Below, piece by piece: positions 26,078-32,808 of a stretch of DNA of 36,295 nucleotides; the stretch's first letter is position 1; each line of letters starts with the position of its first letter. The notes beneath the pieces were generated by a model. The model did not search any database. It was not told the origin of the DNA and worked only from the letters and a program-made list of their open reading frames with translations. Both the position numbers and the translations under genes were made by a program. Source of the stretch: Candidatus Saganbacteria bacterium (lineage in GTDB: Bacteria > Margulisbacteria > WOR-1 > JAPLLA01); assembly GCA_026387795.1 (NCBI GenBank), contig JAPLLA010000012.1, forward strand, positions 6,753-43,047, in the 5' to 3' direction.

Positions 26078-26965
26078 TTAATAAAGACTGTGATTCCAGA
26101 CCCTGCTTGCTGTAAGCAGGTTCATGCTGAGGTAGCGCGAGGGATTAACCGGGTTACCTGCCCACCTAACCTCATAGTGGAGATGCGGTCCAGTGGAATA
26201 TCCTGTAACCCCTACTAATCCAATCCTTTGGCCTTTAATAACCTGTTCGCCGTCTTTAACTGTAATTTTAGAAAGATGGCCATATAAAGTAGTTAAGTTA
26301 CTTCCATGATTTACAATAATAGCTTTACCGTATCCTCTTTCCCAACCCGCAAACTGGACTGTACCAGACGCAGTTGCTCTAATCGGTGTACCATAATCAG
26401 ATTCTATGTCCAGTCCGGAGTGAAACCCCCTCCAAGGATAGTAGCGATAACCAAAAAATGAATTGAGCCTCCCTTTAACCGGCCAAATCGAAGGGGTATA
26501 CGCAAAACGCGCTTTAACCAGCTCTACTTTTTGCTTTAGCTCTACATAAGAAGCCCTACGCGTATCGATCTGCCGGTCTACATCTTTAAGGCTTTTTACT
26601 TCCGTATCCAGTTTTAAAGAAGCGCTCTTAAGCCCCCACCCCCTGGCCTCTAACCCCAACAACCTCCGGAGCTCTTGATCCTTATTAGCCAAATCTTGGA
26701 GCGCTTGCTTAATCAATGCGGTCTTTAGTGAAAATTGGTTGATTTCTGCTTTTTGCTCCTGGGTAGTCTTCATTGCCAGCTCATAGCTTACCAAACGCCT
26801 GGAAAGTGCAGCTGAATAGAGAAGCGAAGCTGAAGCTAAGATGATAAGTGCCAAGAAAACCGCCACTGCTCCATACAGCCAGCGGCTGGAAAAGCGAAGT
26901 TTTAAAGGTTCTCCCTGGGCATCGTGGGGAACCAGAACCAGAGTATAGTGCCTTTTCTCTTTCAT
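26078..26965 (-). CDS. M23 family metallopeptidase (LytM-type), membrane anchored
   Basis: 295 residues from the ATG at 26965. One transmembrane anchor (LYGAVAVFLALIILASASLLY, about 27-47), a coiled coil (about 60-150, rich in K, E, Q and L, with KDQELRRLLGLEARG), then the peptidase domain (about 165-280). Zinc-site motifs are intact: H-x-x-x-D in FHSGLDIESDYGTPIRA and the HLH in GPHLHYEVRW. It likely cleaves peptidoglycan cross-bridges in the periplasm. The frame is open upstream to 27031, but those ~22 extra residues come from broken tRNA and repeat DNA, and a promoter -10 ends at 26972. The ATG at 26965 therefore fits a leaderless start. It heads the operon with bactofilin and rsmI. Confidence 0.9.
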   Translation of the reverse strand: MKEKRHYTLVLVPHDAQGEPLKLRFSSRWLYGAVAVFLALIILASASLLYSAALSRRLVSYELAMKTTQEQKAEINQFSLKTALIKQALQDLANKDQELRRLLGLEARGWGLKSASLKLDTEVKSLKDVDRQIDTRRASYVELKQKVELVKARFAYTPSIWPVKGRLNSFFGYRYYPWRGFHSGLDIESDYGTPIRATASGTVQFAGWERGYGKAIIVNHGSNLTTLYGHLSKITVKDGEQVIKGQRIGLVGVTGYSTGPHLHYEVRWAGNPVNPSRYLSMNLLTASRVWNHSLY

Positions 26966-26971
26966 GCTCAT

Positions 26972-26980
26972 ATTATACCA
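26972..26980 (-). promoter_or_regulatory. Extended -10 promoter of the M23-bactofilin-rsmI operon
   Basis: TGGTATAAT (26980-26972) is a TGn extended -10 with a perfect TATAAT. No good -35 is visible 17 bp upstream, where the broken tRNA-Pro fragment lies. Exactly six bases separate the hexamer from the ATG at 26965, so the start codon would be the first bases of the mRNA. Confidence 0.6.
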
Positions 26981-26982
26981 TA

Positions 26983-27002
26983 AAATCGGGGTGGCGGGAT
27001 TC
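26983..27002 (-). pseudogene. tRNA-Pro 3'-end fragment (left)
   Basis: Twenty bases identical to 27154-27173, covering the acceptor 3' strand and part of the T arm of the intact tRNA-Pro(GGG). The match stops abruptly at the hairpin repeat starting at 27003. Confidence 0.7.
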
Positions 27003-27058
27003 TCCCGGCTTTGCCGGGATCCCGCATTCATTATATTTTCTAATAATAAGGAGCGGGA
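27003..27058. repeat. Hairpin-rich repeat, left copy
   Basis: It starts with a perfect hairpin (TCCCGGC, TTT, GCCGGGA; 27003-27019). A ~39-bp unit follows, bounded by TCCCGC (27020) and GCGGGA (27053-27058), with an AT-rich centre (TCATTATATTTTCTAATAAT). The same unit recurs at 27534-27599 in the same orientation. It separates two pieces of broken tRNA-Pro sequence. Confidence 0.7.
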
Positions 27059-27157
27059 GAACCCACGATTTCTTCTACCTCTGCCTTCTCTTTGCGGGAA
27101 AAATCGGGGTAGAACCCACGATTTCTTCTACCTCTGCCTTCTCTGTGCGGGAAAAAT
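27058..27157. repeat. 53-bp tandem repeat made of tRNA-Pro 3' sequence
   Basis: Two copies (from 27058 and 27111) differing at one visible base run straight into the intact tRNA. Each contains part of the T arm and the 3' acceptor strand, but lacks about ten bases of the T-loop side (GAACCCACG joined to CGGGGT). Neither copy can fold as a tRNA, and there is no D or anticodon arm. Confidence 0.7.
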
Positions 27158-27232
27158 CGGGGTGGCGGGATTCGAACCCACGATCTCTTCCACCCCAAGG
27201 AAGCGCCTTGGACCAAACTGGGCCACACCCCG
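27158..27232 (-). tRNA. tRNA-Pro (anticodon GGG)
   Basis: A 75-nt cloverleaf: acceptor CGGGGTG/CACCCCG, D arm closed by GCC/GGC, anticodon stem CTTCC/GGAAG with loop TTGGGGT (anticodon GGG, reading CCC and CCU), five-base variable loop, and T arm GTGGG/CCCGC with the TTCGAAT loop. The discriminator is A; CCA is not encoded. The D loop is slightly long (13 nt), but all stems are complete, so the gene is probably functional despite the broken copies around it. It begins eight bases after the GIY-YIG stop codon. Confidence 0.9.
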
Positions 27233-27240
27233 ATTTTTCC

Positions 27241-27486
27241 CTATCTACCTTCTATCAGCGAGTCAATATACTTACGGCTTTTCCTTCTCTTAATCTCCGA
27301 TTCCCTCTTCCTTGCTTCAGAGCAACTCGCATAGCTTTCGGTATAAACAATTTCCAGTGGCATTAGCCCCTTTGTACTCTTTGTCTTACCCTGGTTATGC
27401 TCTCTTAATCTTTTTTCTACATCTTTAGTTGAACCAATATAATATTTGCCGTTCCTGAGGCTTTCTAAAATATAAACAAAATACAT
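27241..27486 (-). CDS. GIY-YIG domain nuclease (UPF0213/YhbQ-like)
   Basis: 81 residues from the ATG at 27486 (MYFVYILESL); an upstream in-frame start at 27522 would add 12 residues unlike the family. The motif is complete: YVYIL-type strand, then GKYYIGSTKDVEKRLREHNQGKTKSTKG (GIY appears as FVYIL, YIG intact, catalytic R in KRLREHN), and ARKRESEIKRRKSRKYIDSLI with the conserved E. These single-domain proteins are presumed DNA nucleases, but their biological role is not established. It lies on the same strand as tRNA-Pro and immediately upstream. The pair is bracketed by two direct copies of a hairpin repeat and by tRNA fragments, suggesting a mobile or homing-like unit. Confidence 0.85.
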   Translation of the reverse strand: MYFVYILESLRNGKYYIGSTKDVEKRLREHNQGKTKSTKGLMPLEIVYTESYASCSEARKRESEIKRRKSRKYIDSLIEGR

Positions 27487-27533
27487 GCCTAAAATCCTAT
27501 CCCGGCTTGGGAATAAACACACCTTAGACCAAA

Positions 27534-27599
27534 TCCCGTCCCGGTAAAACCGGGACGGGATCCCGCCCTCATTATATCTTTTAATAATAAGGAGCGGGA
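27534..27599. repeat. Hairpin-rich repeat, right copy
   Basis: A perfect 12-bp hairpin (TCCCGTCCCGGT, loop AAA, ACCGGGACGGGA; 27534-27560), then the same ~39-bp unit as at 27020-27058 (TCCCGC, AT-rich centre, GGAGCGGGA), with about five differences. The arms of the hairpin are longer than in the left copy. Confidence 0.7.
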
Positions 27600-27618
27600 C
27601 TGGGCCACACCCCGATTT
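27599..27618 (-). pseudogene. tRNA-Pro 5'-end fragment (right)
   Basis: Twenty bases identical to 27217-27236, covering the 5' acceptor strand, part of the D arm, and the bases just before the tRNA. The remainder of the tRNA is absent; the match starts at the very end of the right hairpin repeat. Confidence 0.7.
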
Positions 27619-27702
27619 CTCAACTCTCTCAGCTTACTCAAGATAGCATGAAGATTCTACCTAGTATATGAAATTTCCCGGGCTTTTGAAAGATAAATTA
27701 AT

Positions 27703-28908
27703 ATGATATTGCCTGTACAGTTAAAAACTTATCGGGACCAAGTGCTAAAAGGGGAACTATCAGACGCCTCCTTGAAAGCAAAAATGAAACACTTGGTAGA
27801 GTGGGCAACAACCCATGGATCACAGATGGACCTGGCAATGGTTAATTGCTGTATACACTGGCACTTGGCACATGCGCCAAAAGAAGTAGACCGCCAAATG
27901 CTCTTGGAAATTTCCCAAGACTTCGAAAATTTTATGCGCAAATATCCCGGTCAATTATTGGCGAATAGAGAAACTGCTCTCTATGGTCCGCTCCCTTTTT
28001 CTTTTACTGGAAGTATCGTCGGTTTTTCAGAAAGCTTATGGTTTGACCGGATTTTTCCTGGATCAGGAATCAACTGGGAACAAACCATGCTCTATGCCAG
28101 TGACTACGGACCGCGCGCAGTTGATGCAACTATGGGAATACTAAAAAAATTCGGGCTCCTTCCACCTAAAATAGGTGACCCCAGAGAAGCTGCTTGGTTC
28201 TTAAAAAATCACTTACACTTAAATGATATGAAAACCAGAACAGGCCGCACTGATCTTGGAGATATTAGCTTTGTCTTTAATTTGATCCAGGAAGAAGTCC
28301 TCCGGCAAAGAGCTAGTATCGCTTTGTTTGCAGAAGTACAAATCCCGGAATATAGGAGAATGCGACTGGAAGGTGGGATGGATGATCCGGAAAAAGTTTT
28401 TGACCAAATGCGCCTGGCCCTTACCGCAAGGAACCGAAAGATAATAGAAAACACTAGCGGCCAAGAAATGAATCTACTCGCTTATCCGGGAACGCCAGGA
28501 GTAGGCCTTTTCCCAAAAAACAGCAATGGCGAAGAAACCTGGGTTTTTAGGCTCCCTCTTGGAGAAATGGATACGCTGCTGTTGTTATTTGTAAAAAACA
28601 GCTGGCCAGTAGGCTATGCTTTTTCTTTGCCCGGAGTAAGACCCGAAGGACCTTGTATTGGCATGCATGTATTCAGTGAACACCGCGGCACCCCAAGTTC
28701 TTCGTTTTTCTTTGATTCTCTTGTAACAGCAGCAAAAACCGTACAAAGGGCACGCAAATGTTTTATACAGCGCCATTTTGACGAAAGAATAGCAGCCTCT
28801 CGTTCTCCAGAAAATGAAACTGCCCTAACCTCTTTTTATGAGGGGCATGGATTTAGGTGGGAGGCTCAAGCTCGATCTTTTATGGAAAGAGACTTGTCTC
28901 TTGGGTAA
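27703..28908 (+). CDS. Hypothetical protein (401 residues)
   Basis: I do not recognise the family. No signal peptide or transmembrane helix, so it is probably cytoplasmic. The first ~100 residues look helical (KTYRDQVLKGELSDASLKAKMKHLVEWA). The middle has mixed strands and helices, and the region 240-350 is more beta-rich (WVFRLPLGEMDTLLLLFVKNSWPVGYAF, GMHVFSEHRGTPSSSFFFDSL). The ending ALTSFYEGHGFRWEAQARSFMERDL faintly resembles the last strand of GNAT acetyltransferases, but the acetyl-CoA motif is not visible, so I do not assign it. The start has only a weak GAAAGA upstream. It is a lone + strand gene between the tRNA-Pro cassette and the convergent methyltransferase gene. Confidence 0.65.
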   Translation: MILPVQLKTYRDQVLKGELSDASLKAKMKHLVEWATTHGSQMDLAMVNCCIHWHLAHAPKEVDRQMLLEISQDFENFMRKYPGQLLANRETALYGPLPFSFTGSIVGFSESLWFDRIFPGSGINWEQTMLYASDYGPRAVDATMGILKKFGLLPPKIGDPREAAWFLKNHLHLNDMKTRTGRTDLGDISFVFNLIQEEVLRQRASIALFAEVQIPEYRRMRLEGGMDDPEKVFDQMRLALTARNRKIIENTSGQEMNLLAYPGTPGVGLFPKNSNGEETWVFRLPLGEMDTLLLLFVKNSWPVGYAFSLPGVRPEGPCIGMHVFSEHRGTPSSSFFFDSLVTAAKTVQRARKCFIQRHFDERIAASRSPENETALTSFYEGHGFRWEAQARSFMERDLSLG

Positions 28909-28927
28909 ACTTAATAGAATATGCGGG

Positions 28928-29629
28928 TTATTGCTTAACCGCAACTACAAACAAAGACTGTCCAAAGGGCGGATATATTAGACTCTCAAAAAAGCGCAGT
29001 ATGGGAATAAACATTTTATCGTAAAAAAGAAGCCTCTTTTCCGCCACTTTTTTTCTCTTTAATATCCTACTGTAAAGAAACCAGGTAAATGCACCCAAAA
29101 TATTGATAAATCGCGCTTCCTTGACCACAAAACCCGCTTCTTTAATTAATTTCAGGAGCTTCTTTTTATCATAGCGGCGATAATGGTCCAAGTTTTTATC
29201 CAGGGAACCATATAAAAACTCAAGCGCCGGGACATAGAGGATTAAGTGCCCCCCTTTTTTAAGCAGGGTATGCATGTTTTTCAGCGCTAATAAGTCGTCT
29301 TTTATGTGCTCCAAAACATTAAGGCAAACCACAGTATCAACATTGTAACCCTTTAGTTTTTGGACCGTAGCTGACGCACAAATATCCCCTTCAAAAAAAG
29401 AGAGACCAGCCTTGTCTCCAACCTGTTTTCGAAGTAATGTCACTTCTTCATGCGTAAGTTCTAAAGAAAGCACTTGGCTTCTTGTAAGCAGATATTTGGT
29501 AAAAGTCCCCACCCCACTCCCCACTTCCAATACTACCGACCCCAAATAAGATTTAAACAAGTCAAAAATCCAATTATTGTAATTCGTGGTCTTTTCCATA
29601 TAAGGGAGCCAGGATTGCGAATCAAGCAT
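28928..29629 (-). CDS. Class I SAM-dependent methyltransferase
   Basis: About 233 residues from the ATG at 29629 (MLDSQSWLPYMEKTTNYNNWIF). The Rossmann-fold SAM motif I is VVLEVGSGVGTFTKYLL; motif II is LSFFEGDICA; NVDTVVCLNVLEHIKDDLLALKNMHTLLKKGGHLILYVPA is the motif IV to post-motif region of Methyltransf_11/23-type enzymes; a HYRRYDKKKLLKLIKEAGF helix follows. The frame is open to 29749, but the extra 40 residues lie inside the preceding gene and only mimic a membrane helix because they are its transmembrane code in another frame. The ATG overlaps that gene's stop, implying coupled translation. The substrate is unknown; the glycosyltransferase neighbour suggests a glycolipid or polyprenyl-linked target (inference). 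Confidence 0.85.
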   Translation of the reverse strand: MLDSQSWLPYMEKTTNYNNWIFDLFKSYLGSVVLEVGSGVGTFTKYLLTRSQVLSLELTHEEVTLLRKQVGDKAGLSFFEGDICASATVQKLKGYNVDTVVCLNVLEHIKDDLLALKNMHTLLKKGGHLILYVPALEFLYGSLDKNLDHYRRYDKKKLLKLIKEAGFVVKEARFINILGAFTWFLYSRILKRKKVAEKRLLFYDKMFIPILRFFESLIYPPFGQSLFVVAVKQ

Positions 29630-30983
29630 GGTGGTATTTATCCCAAAGTAAAACCGCACAAACATAAAGCAGCAAAGGAGTAAAAGTAAGATAATTGCGG
29701 TGCTGAATAATGCCGGTAAAAACAGTTTCGTAGCTAAGCGTAAATCCATATAAGAAAAGCCAGAAGAGCCAGGCTAACATTGCCATAAAGAAAATGTATT
29801 TTTTATCCGAAAAAACTATTTCTCTAAAACACATTATTCCAGCTAAAACAAACAAAACAAAAACCAACCCATGTCCACCTGTAAAAAAAGTGTTTTCCAG
29901 GGCCCGGCTTAAAGCTTCGGGATGAAAACCTAAGATCCCCTTCTGATCCCCAAAATTAACTACGTATATCACCGCAAGCTTATAATAAGACTTCAAGCCA
30001 AACCATATTATTATAAACATAGCGGGAGCAGCCGCATAAACAGCTGCTTTCTTTATTTTTGCGGTGATTTCGCCTTTTTGAAAAAGGCTGTAAACAAGGA
30101 AAACAAAAAACAATATTCCCCAAAGCACTAATCCCTCATCTTTGGTCCAAGCAGCACCCACTCCCAGCAAAGAGGAAAGAATCAAAAAAGGCTTTTCTCC
30201 ACTTTTGATCCAGTTCCACAACATGGCTGCTGCAGCAAAAAAATAAGCTCCCACAATAAAGTCCATGTAACCGGAACTGGCATGATAAACCAGCAAAGGC
30301 ATGGCAGTAAGCAGGAAAGTAAAAAACAAAGCATATCGCCTTTCCGTAAAACGCCTTAATTCATAATAAAAGATAATGACCAGGCATAAAAAGAAAGTTG
30401 GAAAAATAATTTTGATCAAAAACTCGTCCCAACCTTGGAGACAAATCGCAACCCAGGTCTGCATAAGAGGGATATTGATCGGATAGTTTTGGAGCACTCC
30501 GCCAAAAAAAGGAGCAACATTGCCGTCTAAAGCCAGCCCCCTGGCAAAGAAAAAAACCTTTGCACGGTAGGACCAGTTCATGAGTGCATCCCAGGTGTAA
30601 ATAGGAGAAATTAACGCCTGAAAATATATGTATATAATCTTAAAGCCAATAACCAATGCCAAAAATCTTTCCAACCAACTGCTCCCAGAAAAGGGTAAAT
30701 AGAGAGGAATAGAAAAAGAAGCCTTATTTTTGATCATAAAAAATAGAACAACCGAAAGGATCAATGCCCAAAAAATTACCACATAAATAAAAACAAATGG
30801 GATCCCAGCCAAACCAAACAAAAGCAAGCTCAGGGTTAAAAGCGCAACTCCGATTAAAAAAGAAAGCGCATTTTTCTCTGCAAAAGGCAAGTCTGCTTTT
30901 TTACCCAAAACCAAAGAAACCGCCATTAAACCTATAATAACCGGCAAAAACAAAGAGAAAAGTAGGCCAAAAAAGGTAACCAT
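29622..30983 (-). CDS. Polytopic GT-C-like glycosyltransferase
   Basis: 453 residues with about ten or more hydrophobic helices. The first large loop after the early helices contains YTWDALMNWSYRAKVFFFARG, matching the position of the acidic catalytic residue in GT-C enzymes (ArnT/PMT-like, which use polyprenyl-phosphate sugars). Later AAWTKDEGLVLWGILFFVFL resembles the conserved K-x-E/D-G helix of this superfamily. It likely transfers a sugar on the periplasmic face of the inner membrane. It starts two bases after the stop of the preceding gene with an AGGGGAA upstream, and overlaps the methyltransferase start by eight bases. The donor and acceptor cannot be read from sequence. Confidence 0.7.
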   Translation of the reverse strand: MVTFFGLLFSLFLPVIIGLMAVSLVLGKKADLPFAEKNALSFLIGVALLTLSLLLFGLAGIPFVFIYVVIFWALILSVVLFFMIKNKASFSIPLYLPFSGSSWLERFLALVIGFKIIYIYFQALISPIYTWDALMNWSYRAKVFFFARGLALDGNVAPFFGGVLQNYPINIPLMQTWVAICLQGWDEFLIKIIFPTFFLCLVIIFYYELRRFTERRYALFFTFLLTAMPLLVYHASSGYMDFIVGAYFFAAAAMLWNWIKSGEKPFLILSSLLGVGAAWTKDEGLVLWGILFFVFLVYSLFQKGEITAKIKKAAVYAAAPAMFIIIWFGLKSYYKLAVIYVVNFGDQKGILGFHPEALSRALENTFFTGGHGLVFVLFVLAGIMCFREIVFSDKKYIFFMAMLAWLFWLFLYGFTLSYETVFTGIIQHRNYLTFTPLLLYVCAVLLWDKYHHA

Positions 30984-30985
30984 TA

Positions 30986-32107
30986 TTAATTCCCCTTCTT
31001 TAAAATCCAGCCCTGGTTATTGTTAAAACTGCGATAAGGAACAAATCCCTTTACGTTCTCCAGCGGCACTCCAAAGCCTATTACGTATTCCGCTTTGTCC
31101 TCTTTATCTACACAATAAAAAGGAATCAAGGAATTGGCAATAACCATCCTTTGATATTCATCTTGAAGTTTCGGCACATATTTTGCCCTGTAAGGGATTT
31201 GAAATTTGCAGTAATTTGCAAAAGCAGTAATTTGCCTGCCAAAAACAACATCTCTCTTGTAATCTGCACTTCTAAAGGCAAAAGACCCCACTTGCCTATA
31301 CATTGTTCTGCTGTAGTCAAAAATAAACCTTGTGTCATATAAAACCCAGCTCACAAGCAGCGCAATTATCACTGCCAGCATTACTTTTAAGAGATAGGGC
31401 TCCAGATTAAACTTTTTAAAATTGGTCCGGAAAGCATAAAAAGCCAGCGCCAACAAAAAGGAAGCCGTAATCAACCAATAGAATACAACCATCAAGCTAA
31501 CCCTTCCCCACAAAGGAGCATTGATCCGATTAACCGTCCTTACAGTAACCGGTGGAATCATCCAAAACCCTTGCCAGGCAGAAATTAGGTTCGTCCTGTT
31601 ATTTTCCTTCAAAAAAGAGATCTCTTTGACCCTAAATTGCTCTGTCCCCACTGGCAATTTAAAAAGAATCCTGGAAACTCCCAGTGGCTGGCGCGGCATA
31701 TTCTTAAAGTTAAAATAATAAGATTTAAGACGAGCAGTAATTCCCGGATCCAAATCAAAGTTCTGGGAAAAATCAAATTGGTTCTGGTTTTGCGGCATGC
31801 AAAAGATCTGCAAAGGCATTAAAGGAGGATTAACTTCTGCAATAATTTTTAAAATCGGGTGCTCTTCTGTGTTCAGATAAAAGGGCGGAGTAACCAAATA
31901 GGCTTCTCCTTTATTTCTAACGATTAAGCTCCCTCCCGCAACTTCTGCAGACCCGCTTCCTTCCACTCCCCAACCACTCATTGTTAATGGAGAATCAAAG
32001 GTAAAAACCGTTGGCGCAGCTGTTTCTTCACCGCCAAACAACAACCACGCCCCCAGGACTAAAACCAGAAAAATCACTATTAAACTAACAATCGACTTCT
32101 TGTCCAT
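30986..32107 (-). CDS. Membrane protein with periplasmic beta domain, function unknown
   Basis: 373 residues. An N-terminal membrane anchor (IVSLIVIFLVLVLGAWLLF, about 5-23) is followed by a beta-rich region (about 30-185: FDSPLTMSGWGVEGSGSAEVAGGSLIVRN) resembling a jelly-roll carbohydrate-binding fold by pattern only. Two more helices follow (VSLMVVFYWLITASFLLALAFYAF and VMLAVIIALLVSWVLYDT), then a C-terminal soluble part (about 270-373). I recognise no named family. The ATG follows AAGGAA and lies 18 bases after the 3' end of tRNA-Pro(CGG). Its stop is two bases before the GT-C-like glycosyltransferase start, so it probably works with that enzyme, perhaps as a partner subunit. Confidence 0.65.
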   Translation of the reverse strand: MDKKSIVSLIVIFLVLVLGAWLLFGGEETAAPTVFTFDSPLTMSGWGVEGSGSAEVAGGSLIVRNKGEAYLVTPPFYLNTEEHPILKIIAEVNPPLMPLQIFCMPQNQNQFDFSQNFDLDPGITARLKSYYFNFKNMPRQPLGVSRILFKLPVGTEQFRVKEISFLKENNRTNLISAWQGFWMIPPVTVRTVNRINAPLWGRVSLMVVFYWLITASFLLALAFYAFRTNFKKFNLEPYLLKVMLAVIIALLVSWVLYDTRFIFDYSRTMYRQVGSFAFRSADYKRDVVFGRQITAFANYCKFQIPYRAKYVPKLQDEYQRMVIANSLIPFYCVDKEDKAEYVIGFGVPLENVKGFVPYRSFNNNQGWILKKGN

Positions 32108-32125
32108 TTAAATTCCTTAGAAATT

Positions 32126-32198
32126 CGGGGCGAGAGGATTTGAACCTCCGGCCTCTTGATCCCGAACCAAGCGCTCTACCAAGCTAAGCTACGCCCCG
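32126..32198 (-). tRNA. tRNA-Pro (anticodon CGG)
   Basis: A 73-nt cloverleaf: acceptor CGGGGCG/CGCCCCG, D arm GCTT/GAGC with AGCTTGGTA loop, anticodon stem CTTGG/TCAAG with loop TTCGGGA (anticodon CGG, reading CCG), variable loop AGGCC, and T arm GGAGG/CCTCT with TTCAAAT loop. The discriminator is A and CCA is not encoded. It lies one base after the plsY stop and 18 bases before the next start codon, so it is embedded in a protein-coding transcript. Confidence 0.95.
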
Positions 32199-32199
32199 A

Positions 32200-32808
32200 T
32201 TATTTACCCAAAAAATCCCTGATCATCTCGTCTGCCCTTTTTTCTTCACCACTCCAAAACCGCATTAAATCCCCGCGATGCTGGTAAACAGATAAAAGGG
32301 CAATAAGAATTCCGCCTATAATATATATCCAAGCTTTACTGCTAAACCACATAAAAATAGGCAGGAAACAAAGAGCAATCACAGTGCTTGGTATAAAATA
32401 TCTCAACACTATAACCATGAGCCCCCAAAAAAGGATCATAGAAAAAGTCATGAGAGGATCAATCCCAAACATTGCCCCTCCGGTTGTAGCCACTCCCTTG
32501 CCCCCCTTAAAATTAAGCCATATAGGGAAATCGTGTCCCAAAATTGCAAATACTGCTGCCAGCATAATTGCCAGATCTGTCCCAATCCATAATCTTGCTA
32601 TTAATACTGGTATCGTCCCCTTAGTAAGGTCTCCGATAAGCGTATAAATACCAGCCCTAGGACCTGCAACCACCAATGCATTGGTGGCTCCAACATTGTG
32701 CGACCCTTCCCTACGCAGGTCCTTTTTTTTATAAAGAGTAGAAAAGATCAAGGCAAATGGGATAGAACCAAGAAGATAGCTGACAATTACAATGAAAAGT
32801 AATTTCAT
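32200..32808 (-). CDS. plsY: Acyl-phosphate:glycerol-3-phosphate acyltransferase
   Basis: 202 residues, five or so transmembrane helices, inner membrane. The three PlsY signature loops are present: SYLLGSIPFALIFS, LRREGSHNVGATNALVVAG and GHDFPIWLNFKGGKGVATTGG. PlsY makes lysophosphatidic acid from glycerol-3-phosphate and the acyl-phosphate produced by PlsX, the first step of phospholipid synthesis. The length is standard. The ATG overlaps the lysC stop (ATGA, 32805-32808), so translation is coupled; a tRNA-Pro gene follows one base after its stop. No damage is seen. Confidence 0.95.
   Translation of the reverse strand: MKLLFIVIVSYLLGSIPFALIFSTLYKKKDLRREGSHNVGATNALVVAGPRAGIYTLIGDLTKGTIPVLIARLWIGTDLAIMLAAVFAILGHDFPIWLNFKGGKGVATTGGAMFGIDPLMTFSMILFWGLMVIVLRYFIPSTVIALCFLPIFMWFSSKAWIYIIGGILIALLSVYQHRGDLMRFWSGEEKRADEMIRDFLGK

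Noticed and set aside
26966-27031. Longer N-terminus for the M23 peptidase starting at 27031
   Set aside because: The extra residues come from repeat and broken tRNA DNA and lie upstream of the TATAAT hexamer at 26972-26977.
27058-27175. CRISPR array from 53-bp repeats
   Set aside because: The units are contiguous without unique spacers and are plainly derived from tRNA-Pro 3' sequence; no cas genes are nearby.
26848-27366. Open frames on both strands across the tRNA-Pro region (for example 26848-27366 + and 27040-27228 -)
   Set aside because: They run through an intact tRNA, broken tRNA copies and parts of real genes; their tandem peptide repeats reflect the DNA repeats, not protein coding.
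28830-28908. GNAT acetyltransferase domain at the end of the 401-residue hypothetical protein
   Set aside because: Only the final FYEGHGF-like strand resembles the family; the acetyl-CoA binding loop is not visible.
29630-29749. N-terminal membrane anchor on the methyltransferase
   Set aside because: The hydrophobic stretch is the overlapping glycosyltransferase gene read in another frame; the ATG at 29629 restores the normal family start.
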